From Marisediminicola senii (GTDB taxonomy: Bacteria; Actinomycetota; Actinomycetes; Actinomycetales; Microbacteriaceae), in NCBI RefSeq assembly GCF_011057645.1, contig NZ_JAALGE010000013.1, forward strand, positions 1-58,362: 58,362 bases of DNA, given 5' to 3'. Positions within the stretch are counted from its first letter, which is position 1; each line of letters begins with the position of its first letter. A program made the translations under genes and the position numbers. Below, in pieces: positions 25,449-33,846 of the stretch. A model generated the notes under the pieces. It made no database searches and had not been told where the DNA came from. It saw nothing but the letters and a program-made list of their open reading frames with translations.

Positions 25449-27339
25449 CCAGGTCGCGGTACAGGGGAGTGCTCGCGACGAGCTCGGAATGCGTTCCGAC
25501 GCCCACCACTCCGCCGTGGTCGAGCACGACGATCTGGTCGGAATCCACCACGGTGGAGAGCCGGTGCGCGATGACGATGAGGGTGCGGTCGACCGCGACC
25601 GCGTCGATCGCCTTGCGCAGCAGCTGCTCGTTCATGCCGTCGAGGGACGACGTCGACTCGTCCAGGAGCAGGATGGGGGCCGCAGCGAGCAGCGCGCGCG
25701 CGATGGCCAGCCGCTGGCGTTCGCCACCGGAGAGCATGACGCCGCCCTCTCCGACCGGCGCGTGCAGGCCGAGCTCGTTGCGGTCGAGCACCTCGGTGAG
25801 GTTGACGTCGTGTAGTACCTGGATGCACTCGGCGTCGGTCGCGCCGGGCGCACCGAGCGCGAGGTTCTCGCGCAGGGTGCCGGCGAGCACGGGGGCATCC
25901 TGTTCGACGTAGCCGATCTGCGCGCGCAGCGCATCGCGGTCGATGGCGCGGAGGTCGACGCCGCCGAGCCGGATCACGCCATCGGTCGGGTCGTAGAACC
26001 GCTCGATGAGGGCCAGGATGGTGCTCTTGCCCGCCCCGGATGGCCCGACGAGGGCGGTGCGCCTGCCGCGGGGCGCGGCGAACGAGATGCCGCGTAGCAC
26101 GGTCGTGTCGCGGGCCTCCGGAGCGTCGGCGTCGGCCTTGGTGGCGGAGGTGGAGCTGCCGGTCGCGGTGGAGGTGGAGGCGCTGATGGCGGTGGCGCCG
26201 GCTTTCTCCGTGGCGGGGCCCTCCGCAACCGGCTGCCCGGCATAGCGAAAGTGCACGTTCTCGAAGCTGATGGCGGCATCCGACTGCATCGGCGCAGCCG
26301 CCGTTTTCGCGATCGCGGCGTCGCCATCGGTCTCGATCGGCAGGCCGATGATCTCCTGGATGCGGCCGAGCGCGCCCAGCGCCTGGTTCACCGCGGTGAC
26401 GGCACCGAACGCCTGGCCGAGCGGCGTGATCATGAGGAAGAGGAACAGGATGAACGCCACCAGGTCGGCGATGGTGATCGAGCCGCTGGCGACCCGGAAT
26501 CCACCGACACCGAGAACGACGAGGAACGACACCTGCAGCGCGATACCGGCGATGGGCACGACCAGCGCAGAGATCTTTGCGACGCTGATGCCCATGGCCC
26601 AGGCGCCCTCGGCATCCTTCTGCACGGCGGCGATCTCACGGTCGGCGGCGTTCGCGGCGCGAATCGTGCGCACGGCAGTGATCGACCGCTCGACCGCGGC
26701 GGCCAGGTCGCCCACCTTCTCCTGCGCCTTGCGGCTGGCGACACGGATGCGTGCGCTGAGCGTGACCACGCTCACCACCGATACGGCGATCACGAGAACG
26801 GTGAGCCCGAGCAGCACGGGGTCGATGATCGCCATCGCGATCAGGGCCCCGACGAACGTGACGCTGCCGCCGATGGCCTCGACCAGTCCCTGGGTCAGCA
26901 CTGCCCTGAGCAGCGTGGTGTCGGAGCCGACGCGGGAGACCAGGTCGCCGGTGCGGCGGGTGTCGAACTCGCTGATGGGGAGGTTGAGCATGCGGGAGAC
27001 CAGGCGGCGCCTGCTCGACAGTACGACGCCCTCACCGGTGCGCTGCAGCAGGTAGTGCTGGAAGCCGGTGATGAGGCCGGAGGCGACGACGAGGGCGACC
27101 AGCGCCCAGACGAGGAACTGCAGCGAGTCCCCGGCCTCGACGACCGTGATGACCTGGCTGACGATGAGCGGTTGGGCGAGGGATGCCGCGGCACCGAGCA
27201 CACTCAGCACGACGACGAACGACAGCACCTTCTTGTGCTCGAACAGGTACGGCAGGAGCTGCGAGAACGTGGCGCGGGGGCCCCCGTCATCGTCGGACCG
27301 ACCGCGTCTCGTTCGGCCAGGTCGCGTCGTTTCGCTCAT
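25426..27339 (-). CDS. ABC exporter, fused membrane and ATPase domains
   Basis: A 637-residue half-transporter of the MsbA/multidrug type. About six membrane helices occupy residues 30-315. The ATPase domain has Walker A GPSGAGKST, signature LSGGERQRLAIARAL, Walker B ILLLDESTSSLD and the switch His in VIAHRLSTV. A ~45-residue Ala/Ser/Thr-rich low-complexity insert separates the first ATPase strand (ENVHFRYAG) from TTVLRGISF and is not usual. The start is the ATG at 27339, with a GTG two codons earlier as alternative. A small HTH gene lies 118 bp upstream and probably controls it. The substrate is unknown. Confidence 0.92.
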   Translation of the reverse strand: MSETTRPGRTRRGRSDDDGGPRATFSQLLPYLFEHKKVLSFVVVLSVLGAAASLAQPLIVSQVITVVEAGDSLQFLVWALVALVVASGLITGFQHYLLQRTGEGVVLSSRRRLVSRMLNLPISEFDTRRTGDLVSRVGSDTTLLRAVLTQGLVEAIGGSVTFVGALIAMAIIDPVLLGLTVLVIAVSVVSVVTLSARIRVASRKAQEKVGDLAAAVERSITAVRTIRAANAADREIAAVQKDAEGAWAMGISVAKISALVVPIAGIALQVSFLVVLGVGGFRVASGSITIADLVAFILFLFLMITPLGQAFGAVTAVNQALGALGRIQEIIGLPIETDGDAAIAKTAAAPMQSDAAISFENVHFRYAGQPVAEGPATEKAGATAISASTSTATGSSTSATKADADAPEARDTTVLRGISFAAPRGRRTALVGPSGAGKSTILALIERFYDPTDGVIRLGGVDLRAIDRDALRAQIGYVEQDAPVLAGTLRENLALGAPGATDAECIQVLHDVNLTEVLDRNELGLHAPVGEGGVMLSGGERQRLAIARALLAAAPILLLDESTSSLDGMNEQLLRKAIDAVAVDRTLIVIAHRLSTVVDSDQIVVLDHGGVVGVGTHSELVASTPLYRDLAKHQLLV

Positions 27340-27457
27340 TGTCACTCTCTGTCGGCGGGCGGTGCGTGGTGGAGGGTCGATCGGTCGGAGGCGCGGCCTG
27401 CCGGGGATCGGCCCACCGGTGGGGCGGGCGGTGATCTCCGGGCGCTGGGTGCCCGCG

Positions 27458-27670
27458 TCAGCTGCGGCCGTACTTCTTGTGCACGGCCTGCTTCGACACC
27501 GACATGGCGGAGGCGATCATCTGCCAGCCATACCCCCGGTTTCGGGCCGCCCGCACCAGCGTAGCTTCGTGCCGTTGCAGTTCCCTGCGCAGTTCGCTCA
27601 CGGCACGCAGTGCCGTGAGCGGGTTCTCGTCGCCCGACTCGGAGGCCAGTGTTCTCAAGTGGTCCGTCAC
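27458..27670 (-). CDS. Small helix-turn-helix regulator (70 aa)
   Basis: 70 residues: a charged N-terminal helix (VSELRRELQRHEATLVRAARNRG) followed by GYGWQMIASAMSVSKQAVHKKYG, a helix-turn-helix with recognition helix SKQAVHKKY. Only DNA-binding features are seen. The start chosen is the GTG at 27670, 8 nt after a TACGGT -10 element, implying a leaderless mRNA; a TTG at 27679 lies inside the -10 itself. The promoter is embedded in a perfect palindrome, so autorepression is likely. The ABC exporter gene follows in the same direction and is the probable target. Confidence 0.78.
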   Translation of the reverse strand: MTDHLRTLASESGDENPLTALRAVSELRRELQRHEATLVRAARNRGYGWQMIASAMSVSKQAVHKKYGRS

Positions 27671-27674
27671 AAAA

Positions 27675-27718
27675 GTCAACCGTAGTTGACCGACGGGTGT
27701 CGGTCAACTACGGTTGAC
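27675..27718. promoter_or_regulatory. Perfect 20-bp inverted repeat containing a symmetric promoter
   Basis: Two perfect 20-bp arms (27675-27694 and 27699-27718) flank a GGGT spacer. Each arm itself contains the palindrome GTCAAC-CGTA-GTTGAC. On the minus strand TTGACC (27707-27702), 17 nt and TACGGT (27684-27679) form a promoter reading into the HTH gene. By symmetry the plus strand has the same promoter pointing toward 27720 and beyond. The two 16-bp palindromes would let a dimeric repressor cover the -35 and -10 elements. Confidence 0.8.
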
Positions 27719-27739
27719 GATCCGGTGATGCGGCGAGCT

Positions 27740-29104
27740 CTAGCGGGAGACCTTTCCGCTGGTGTTCGCGGTGTACTCCAGGTCGCGCGTCTCCTTGCTC
27801 AGCAGCAGCGCGACGAGCGTGATGACGCCCATGGTGCTGAGGTAGATGCCGACCAGCACCGGGCTGCCGTCGGCCACGGTCCACAGCCAGACCGCGATGA
27901 ACGGGGCGACCGCGGCGCCGAGGATGCTGGCCACGTTGTAGCTGATTGCCGAGCCGGTGTACCGCACGTTGGTCGGGAACAGCTCCGGCAGCAGCGCACC
28001 CATCGGGCCGAAGGTCAGGCCCATGAGCGTGAAGCCGATGACGAGGAGCGCATTGACGCCGATGTCGCCGCCGCCGAGCAGCGGGACGAACAGGAAGCCG
28101 AACACGATGATCGCGCAGGTCACGACGATGAGGTGGGCGCGACGGCCGAAGCGTTCGGCGAGGGGGCCGGACACCAGCGTGAAGATGCCGAAGAACACCA
28201 CCCCGAAGATCAGCATGACGAGGAAATCGTTGCGCGCGTAGCCGAGACCGGGCAGCGCGGCGTCGGTGGGCGTCGTGCCGTAGGTGAGCGTGTACGTGGT
28301 CATCAGGTAGAACAGCGTGTAGGTCGCGAGCATGATGAACGTGCCGAGGATCACGTTGTACCAGCTGGACTTGAACACCGCGGCGAGCGGCAGGCTCGCG
28401 ACCTCGCCCGATTCCTTGACCTTCTGGAACGCGGGGGTCTCGATGAGCTTGAACCGCACGTAGAGGCCGATGATCACGAGCACGGCGCTGGCGAGGAACG
28501 GCACGCGCCATCCCCACGACAGGAACTGCTCGTCGCTCAGCGTCGTCGCGAGGATCAGGAAGACGCCGTTCGCGACGATGAAGCCGATCGGGGCGCCGAG
28601 CTGGGGGAACGTGCCGTAGATGGCGCGCTTGCCCTCCGGGGCGTTCTCCGTGGCGAGCAGTGCGGCGCCGCTCCATTCGCCGCCGAGGCCGAGGCCCTGG
28701 GCGAAGCGCATAAGCACGAGGAGCGCGGGGGCGAGGATCTCCCAGCCGGGCGTCAGAGCGGTGGGCAGGCAGCCGATCAGCACGGTCGCGATACCCATGG
28801 TGAGCAGGGAGGCGACGAGCGTGCCCTTGCGGCCAATGCGGTCACCGAAGTGGCCGAAGACGATGGACCCGATGGGGCGCGCGACGAAGGCGGCGCCGAA
28901 GGCCGCGAACGAGGCCAGGAGCGACGTCGTGGGGTCGTCGCTGGGAAAGAACAGCGCGGGAAAGACCAGTACGGCCGCCGTGGCGTAGACGTAGAAGTCG
29001 TAGAACTCGATCGACGTGCCGATGAGGCTGGCGAAGATCACCCGCGAACGGGGGTTGGTCTTGGCTGGGGACGTCGACGACGCCGGGGAAGAGGTGGAAG
29101 ACAT
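27740..29104 (-). CDS. MFS transporter, metabolite:H+ symporter type
   Basis: 454 residues with about twelve membrane helices. The MHS signatures are IFASLIGTSIEFYDFYVYATAAVLVFP near the N-terminus, FGHFGDRIGRKGTLVASLL, the RFAQGLGLGGEWSGAALLATENAP motif and LAERFGRRAHLIV in the second half. These proteins import organic acids, betaines or similar compounds with protons; the substrate is not readable. The ATG at 29104 gives the typical short Ser/Thr-rich leader; the frame stays open upstream through proline-rich sequence unlikely to be coding. No partner gene is adjacent. Confidence 0.9.
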   Translation of the reverse strand: MSSTSSPASSTSPAKTNPRSRVIFASLIGTSIEFYDFYVYATAAVLVFPALFFPSDDPTTSLLASFAAFGAAFVARPIGSIVFGHFGDRIGRKGTLVASLLTMGIATVLIGCLPTALTPGWEILAPALLVLMRFAQGLGLGGEWSGAALLATENAPEGKRAIYGTFPQLGAPIGFIVANGVFLILATTLSDEQFLSWGWRVPFLASAVLVIIGLYVRFKLIETPAFQKVKESGEVASLPLAAVFKSSWYNVILGTFIMLATYTLFYLMTTYTLTYGTTPTDAALPGLGYARNDFLVMLIFGVVFFGIFTLVSGPLAERFGRRAHLIVVTCAIIVFGFLFVPLLGGGDIGVNALLVIGFTLMGLTFGPMGALLPELFPTNVRYTGSAISYNVASILGAAVAPFIAVWLWTVADGSPVLVGIYLSTMGVITLVALLLSKETRDLEYTANTSGKVSR

Positions 29105-29308
29105 GCGCTGGAACTCCGCGGAAGAAAGTGAACGCCGGAGGACGCGCGCGACCGGCCTGCGGGGTGGCAGGCGGAGGCGGGGTCCGGGCGGCGAGGAACA
29201 CGGGCCGCTCGTGACGGCCGCCTCACAGCTTACGCTCACCAGTCGATGCAAGCGGGGCGGCGGGCCGGGCACCGTTCTGTCGGGCCCGTGGCCACGTGTG
29301 CCCGTGCC

Positions 29309-29404
29309 TCAGCCGCCGAGAAACACCTTCTGCACGAACAGCACCGCGAGCACGATGGCCGCCACGGTCACGATGATGCGGATGTATAGCAGCGGGTTAC
29401 GCAT
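29309..29404 (-). CDS. 31-residue single-helix membrane peptide after ribH
   Basis: A short ORF starting ATG three bases after the ribH stop (TAG GCC ATG). It reads MRNPLLYIRIIVTVAAIVLA and then a short amphipathic end VQKVFLGG. It predicts one membrane helix with a positive N-terminus, so probably inside. The close spacing implies translation coupled to ribH. Codon use is rich in G/C third positions, like its neighbours. Function is unknown; it could assist a flavin transporter or be a small membrane regulator. It lies at the 3' end of the FMN-controlled rib operon. The stretch from here to the MFS start (29105-29308) shows nothing else. Confidence 0.65.
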   Translation of the reverse strand: MRNPLLYIRIIVTVAAIVLAVLFVQKVFLGG

Positions 29405-29407
29405 GGC

Positions 29408-29923
29408 CTAGTGGCTGCCGGCCATGGCCGCAGCGGCACGCGTCGCCTCGGTGATCATGATCGACCGGATCGCGATGGCGGTGGACACCGCGGCCTCGGC
29501 GGCCTCCGCTCCCTTGTCTTCCTTCGATCCATCGAGGCCCGCGCGGTCGAGGCCCTGCTGCTCGTTGTCGACGGTGAGCACGCCGAAGCCGATCGGCTTG
29601 CCCGTGACGACGGTCACCTGGGTGAGGCCGGAGGTCGCGGCATCCGCGACGTATTCGAAGTGCGGGGTGCCTCCGCGGATGATGACGCCGAGGGCGACCA
29701 CCGCGTCGGCGCCGGAGTCGAGGGCGGCGCGCGAGACGACGGGCAGCTCGAAGCTGCCGGAGACGCGCACCACGGTGACGTCGGCGCCGGCCGCGGCGAG
29801 GTAGCGCTGGGCGCCGGCGAGGAGTCCCTCGGCGATCACCTCGTGCCAGAGGCCGGCGACGATGGTCACCCGCAGTCCGGCCGCGTCGATGGTGTCGATC
29901 TCGGGTGCGCCGTCGGTGCTCAT
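29408..29923 (-). CDS. ribH: 6,7-dimethyl-8-ribityllumazine synthase
   Basis: Catalyses condensation of the pyrimidine intermediate with dihydroxybutanone phosphate to lumazine. 171 residues with VRVSGSFELPVVSRAAL, the ALGVIIRGGTPHFEYV loop containing the catalytic His, and GKPIGFGVLTVDNEQQ. The Asp/Lys-rich GSKEDKGAEAAEAAV region is the usual C-terminal helix start. The ATG overlaps the ribBA stop by four bases. The family commonly forms pentamers or 60-mers. Confidence 0.95.
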   Translation of the reverse strand: MSTDGAPEIDTIDAAGLRVTIVAGLWHEVIAEGLLAGAQRYLAAAGADVTVVRVSGSFELPVVSRAALDSGADAVVALGVIIRGGTPHFEYVADAATSGLTQVTVVTGKPIGFGVLTVDNEQQGLDRAGLDGSKEDKGAEAAEAAVSTAIAIRSIMITEATRAAAAMAGSH

Positions 29924-31218
29924 AGTTCCTGCTCCTTGATGGTCTGGGCCGCAGCAGCTGCCACGACGGTGTCGAGAATTCGGTCGTCGGGGAGGATGTG
30001 CCCCATCCGGTCGCGCTTCGCACCGAGGTACGCCTCGTTGAACCCGTCGATGCCCACCACGAGGGGTACCTGCTCGAGCACGGTGATGCCGCGGTCCGAT
30101 AGCTGCTGCAGCTTATCGGGATTATTCGTCAATACCCGGACGCGGGAGATGCCCAGGTCTTCGAGGATCGACACGGCGGCCCCGTAGTCGCGGCCGTCGA
30201 TCGGGAACCCCAGCGCGACATTGGCGTCGAGGGTGTCGAGGCCGTCGTCCTGAAGGCGGTACGCGCGCAGCTTGTTGACCAGGCCGATGCCGCGACCCTC
30301 GTGCCCGCGCATGTAGACGACCACGCCGCCGTGCTCCTGGATCATCTCGAGGGCGGCGTCGAGCTGCGGCCCGCACTCGCACTTGAGCGAGCCGAACACC
30401 TCGCCGGTGAGGCACTCCGAGTGCACCCGCACCAGGGCGCCGTCGCCGGGGTTGCCCGCGATGACGGCGAGGTGGTCGGCCCCGGTCATGCGGTCGCGGT
30501 ACGCGCGCATGCGGAACGGGCCGTGCGTGGTCGGCACGACGGTCTCGACCTCGAAGATCACGCGCGACGTCTCGGGGATCGGCACTACGACCGGCACCTC
30601 GGCGTCGGAGTGCACCTCGTGCAGGTAGTCGACCAGCGATTCGATGGTGATGACCGGGATGCCCTCGCGGGCGCCGAGCTCGATGAGGCCGGGCAGGCGC
30701 ATCATCTCGCCGTCGTCGGCGACGATCTCGGAGATGGCGCCGACCGGCGTGAGGCCCGCGAGCTTGAGCAGGTCGACGGCGGCCTCGGTGTGCCCGTTGC
30801 GTTCGCGAACGCCGCCCTCGGCCGCGCGCAGCGGCAGGATGTGCCCTGGTCGGTTGAGGCTCGACGGCGTCGACGCGACATCGGCGAGCACGCGCAGCGT
30901 GTGGGCGCGGTCGCTCGCGCTGATTCCCGTGCTGAGGCGGTTCGCGGCATCCACCGTCACCGTGTAATTGGTGCCGCGCGGATCCTCGTTGCGCACGACC
31001 ATCACCGGCAGCTCGAGGCGGTCGGCGATCGCGTTGGTCATCGGGGCGCAGATGAAGCCGGAGGAATTGCGTACGAGCCAGGCGATCCACTCCTGGCTGG
31101 CGAGCTCGGCGGCCAGGATGACGTCGCCCTCGTTCTCGCGCCCCTCGTCGTCTGCCACGATCACTGGCCTGCCCGCGCGCAGTGCGTCGAGGGCGGTGGG
31201 GATGTCGGCGAGACTCAT
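29920..31218 (-). CDS. ribBA: Bifunctional DHBP synthase / GTP cyclohydrolase II
   Basis: Provides both riboflavin precursors. The N-terminal RibB domain has DDEGRENEGDVILAAE, FICAPMT and RPGHILPLRAAEGGV. The C-terminal RibA domain has the zinc Cys cluster SECLTGEVFGSLKCECG, YMRGHEGRGIGLVNKLRAY and RVLTNNPDKLQQL. The 432-residue length is typical. The ATG at 31218 gives the conserved MSLADIPTALDALRAGRPV start; the frame remains open far upstream only because ribE lies in another frame. It overlaps ribE and ribH by four bases each. Confidence 0.95.
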   Translation of the reverse strand: MSLADIPTALDALRAGRPVIVADDEGRENEGDVILAAELASQEWIAWLVRNSSGFICAPMTNAIADRLELPVMVVRNEDPRGTNYTVTVDAANRLSTGISASDRAHTLRVLADVASTPSSLNRPGHILPLRAAEGGVRERNGHTEAAVDLLKLAGLTPVGAISEIVADDGEMMRLPGLIELGAREGIPVITIESLVDYLHEVHSDAEVPVVVPIPETSRVIFEVETVVPTTHGPFRMRAYRDRMTGADHLAVIAGNPGDGALVRVHSECLTGEVFGSLKCECGPQLDAALEMIQEHGGVVVYMRGHEGRGIGLVNKLRAYRLQDDGLDTLDANVALGFPIDGRDYGAAVSILEDLGISRVRVLTNNPDKLQQLSDRGITVLEQVPLVVGIDGFNEAYLGAKRDRMGHILPDDRILDTVVAAAAAQTIKEQEL

Positions 31219-31856
31219 GATGCGTCCTGTTCTGTAGCGTGTGGGGCCGTGCCACCGGATCCCGAGCCGCGCAGCTGGAGCATGCGCTCCACGTGGCGGG
31301 CGAGGATGTCGGTCTCGATGTTGACCGTGTCGCCGACGGCCTTGCGCCCGAGGGTGGTGACCGCGAGGGTCTCCGGAATCAGCGACACCTCGAACCAGTC
31401 GGGGCCGACCGCGCTGACCGTGAGCGAGACCCCGTCGACCGCGATGGACCCCTTGCCGGTGACGAGCGCCGCGACATCCTGAGCGAGGGTGAAGCGCAGT
31501 ACTCGCCATGCCGACCCCTCGGTGATCGAGAGCAGTTCGCTCGTGCCGTCGATGTGGCCCTGCACGATGTGGCCGCCGAGGCGGTCGCCGACCTGTGCCG
31601 CGCGCTCGAGGTTGACGACGTCGCCGGCGACCGGTGCGGTGAGGGTGCTCATGGCCATGGTCTGCGCCATGACGTCGGCGGTGAACCAGTCGTCGCCCTG
31701 GTCGACGACCGTGAGGCACACGCCGCTGACCGAGATCGAGTCGCCGTGGGCGGCGTCGCTGACCGCGAGAGGGCCGCGCACGGTGAGGCGGCCGGCGTCG
31801 GGGCCGGGTTCCCAGGCGACGACGGTGCCGAGTTCTTCGATGATTCCGGTGAACAT
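31215..31856 (-). CDS. ribE: Riboflavin synthase alpha chain
   Basis: Dismutates two lumazine molecules to riboflavin. 213 residues start MFTGIIEELGTV, with two repeated barrel domains: DSISVSGVCLTVV and its counterpart GSIAVDGVSLTVS. GHIVQGHIDGTS is conserved. It shares one base with the ribD stop (TGATG) and four with the ribBA start, fitting tight translational coupling in the operon. Confidence 0.95.
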   Translation of the reverse strand: MFTGIIEELGTVVAWEPGPDAGRLTVRGPLAVSDAAHGDSISVSGVCLTVVDQGDDWFTADVMAQTMAMSTLTAPVAGDVVNLERAAQVGDRLGGHIVQGHIDGTSELLSITEGSAWRVLRFTLAQDVAALVTGKGSIAVDGVSLTVSAVGPDWFEVSLIPETLAVTTLGRKAVGDTVNIETDILARHVERMLQLRGSGSGGTAPHATEQDAS

Positions 31857-32938
31857 CAGGTGGTCCTTTCGTGGCGGGCGTCCGCGGGGTGAGTCTGGGG
31901 AGTGGTGTCGTGGGTGTGCGGCGGTATTGGCCGCGCGATGACGACCAGGTCGTCGCCGAGCTGCTCGACCGAGTCGATGCGCAGTCGGCGGGCATCGGCG
32001 AGGGTGCCGACGCCGATCTCGCCGATCGACAGGCGCGGCCCGCCGAGCAGCGTGGGGGCGAGGTAGACGAGGTACTCGTCGACCAGGCCGGCGGCCACGA
32101 ACGCGCTGGCGAGCGTCGGCCCACCCTCGACGAAGGCGTGTCGGATGCCGCTGTCGAAGAGTTGCCGCATGGCCGCGGCGAGATCGTGGTGGCCTACGGC
32201 GACCAGCGGCTGCGGGTGCTGCCGGATGCGCGCGTTCGCCGGCACCGCGCGCTCGCCGATCACGACGGGAACGGGCTGGTGTGCCGTCAGCTCACCCGCT
32301 TCGCCGCGGGCGGTCAGGCTGGGGTCGTCGGCGAGCACTGTTCCGGTTCCCACGATGATGGCGTCGGATGCCGCCCGCCGCTCGTGCACGTGGTGCCGGG
32401 CCGCGGTGCCGGTTATCCACTGGCTGGTGCCATCGGCGGCGGCCGCGCGCCCATCCAGGCTCGATGCCCACTTGAGGGTCACGAACGGGCGTTCCGCGCG
32501 CTCCGCGGTGAGCCACACCCTGAGGAACGCCCCGCCCTCGGCGGCGAGCACGCCACCGGTCACCTCGACGCCGGCGGAGCGCAGCCGCTCGGCTCCGCCC
32601 CCGGAGTGCTCGCCCGGGTCGTCGACGGAATAGACGACCTCGGCGATCCCGGCGGCGATGAGGGCCTCGCTGCACGGACCGGTGCGGCCGTGGTGGTTGC
32701 ACGGTTCGAGGCTCACGACCGCGGTCGCGCCGACCGCGTCGGCGGGGTTCGCGAGCGCCGACAGCGCGGCGACCTCGGCGTGCGGGGTGCCGGCGCCGCG
32801 ATGCCATCCCTCGGCCAGCAGGTCACCGGCGGGGGAGAGGATCACGCAGCCGACGCGCGGGTTTACCCCGGTGACTGGCCCCCGGTCGGCGATCGCCAGC
32901 GCACGCCGCATCGCGGTCGTCACACTCTCTCTGGTCAT
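31856..32938 (-). CDS. ribD: Bifunctional riboflavin deaminase/reductase
   Basis: The first enzyme gene of the rib operon. The N-terminal deaminase has zinc motif TPHAEVAALSAL and PCNHHGRTGPCSEALI. The C-terminal reductase has PFVTLKWASSLDGRAAAADG, SDAIIVGTGTVLADDP and VEGGPTLASAFVAAGLVDE. It is 360 residues long. The start at 32938 is selected because it gives the normal MTRESVTTAMRRALAIA opening; the frame upstream runs into the FMN riboswitch. Expression should fall when FMN is abundant. Confidence 0.95.
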   Translation of the reverse strand: MTRESVTTAMRRALAIADRGPVTGVNPRVGCVILSPAGDLLAEGWHRGAGTPHAEVAALSALANPADAVGATAVVSLEPCNHHGRTGPCSEALIAAGIAEVVYSVDDPGEHSGGGAERLRSAGVEVTGGVLAAEGGAFLRVWLTAERAERPFVTLKWASSLDGRAAAADGTSQWITGTAARHHVHERRAASDAIIVGTGTVLADDPSLTARGEAGELTAHQPVPVVIGERAVPANARIRQHPQPLVAVGHHDLAAAMRQLFDSGIRHAFVEGGPTLASAFVAAGLVDEYLVYLAPTLLGGPRLSIGEIGVGTLADARRLRIDSVEQLGDDLVVIARPIPPHTHDTTPQTHPADARHERTT

Positions 32939-33040
32939 CCGGTTCCTGACATCTCGGTCGATCGAGACGGACTCCGGGTTCGTGCACCGCCGAATACCGG
33001 CGGTCGCGGGCATCGAACATCGCCCGCGCGTGCGTCCTAT

Positions 33041-33176
33041 CATCCAGACTGAGAGGCCTTTCGGCCTCATTACTGTCGGTCCCGGAATTCCACCGGCTCA
33101 ACCGATGCCTCCGTTTCTGGAGGCCGCGGGTCGCGGACTGTCACCGCCGGTTCGGACTTTCACCGACCCCGGAGCA
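33041..33176 (-). promoter_or_regulatory. FMN riboswitch (RFN element)
   Basis: On the minus strand the leader contains CTCCGGGGTCGGTGAAAGTC, then CGAACCGGCGGTGACAGTCC, GAGCCGGTGGAATTCCGG, GACCGACAGT and a final GTCTGGATGA. These are the conserved FMN aptamer blocks in order, including the GGTGAAA loop and the closing pairs. The variable helix AGGCCGAAAGGCCT lies near the 3' end. It ends about 100 nt before ribD. A TACACT box at 33197-33192 is a candidate -10 for the operon. Confidence 0.95.
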
Positions 33177-33234
33177 CGTACTTCATTGCTGAGTGTAGTC
33201 AACGCTCCCCGCGGCGGACTATTCCCGCGTGCGG

Positions 33235-33846
33235 CTACAGCGGCCAGCCGCGCGCCGGGGTGCGCGGGTCGTGCGCGAGCAGGCTGGCCTCCCAGCTGTC
33301 GACCCGCTCGTCGCGGTGCACCATCGACTGGCGCATGACGCCCTCGAACTGGAACCCGGCTCGGGCGGCGACCGCTGCTGACGCAGTGTTGCCCGCGACG
33401 GCCGCCCAGTGGATGCGTCGCAGTCCGAGCTCCCCGAAGCCGTGGTCGCACACCGCGGCCAGCGCCTCCGACATGATTCCGGCGCCGCGCCACGGTCTTC
33501 CGAGCCAGAATCCCAGCGTCGCCGACGCGAGCTCCTCGAACCGCAGCTCGATCACCCCGGCGAACGCGCCGTGCTGGCGTATGGCCCACAGTGCGACGGT
33601 GCCTGGATGCCCGTGCGCCGACGTCGCGGCGGTGCGCGCGAACCCCGTCACGAAATCCACGGCGTCGGCGTGACGGTAGGGCACGGGAACGGGTATCGCG
33701 CGTTGCAGCTCGCGGTCCTGGCAGTACTGCACGATCGCATCGGCGTCCTGCAGGCCGACCAGGTCGAGCACCAGTCGCGGTGTGCGCAGCACTGGTGTGG
33801 TGACCCCGGCGGGTACAGCGGGGTCGGGCACAGCGGGGTCGGTCAT
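33235..33846 (-). CDS. GNAT family N-acetyltransferase (RimJ/RimL-like)
   Basis: 203 residues of the ribosomal-protein-acetyltransferase type. [25 protein letters not shown] starts the fold. The acetyl-CoA loop is around [20 protein letters not shown], followed by [34 protein letters not shown]. The ATG overlaps the trpS stop by four bases (ATGA), so it is expressed with trpS. The acceptor is unknown. An Ala/Pro/Val repeat ([13 protein letters not shown]) begins the protein. Confidence 0.85.
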   Translation of the reverse strand: MTDPAVPDPAVPAGVTTPVLRTPRLVLDLVGLQDADAIVQYCQDRELQRAIPVPVPYRHADAVDFVTGFARTAATSAHGHPGTVALWAIRQHGAFAGVIELRFEELASATLGFWLGRPWRGAGIMSEALAAVCDHGFGELGLRRIHWAAVAGNTASAAVAARAGFQFEGVMRQSMVHRDERVDSWEASLLAHDPRTPARGWPL

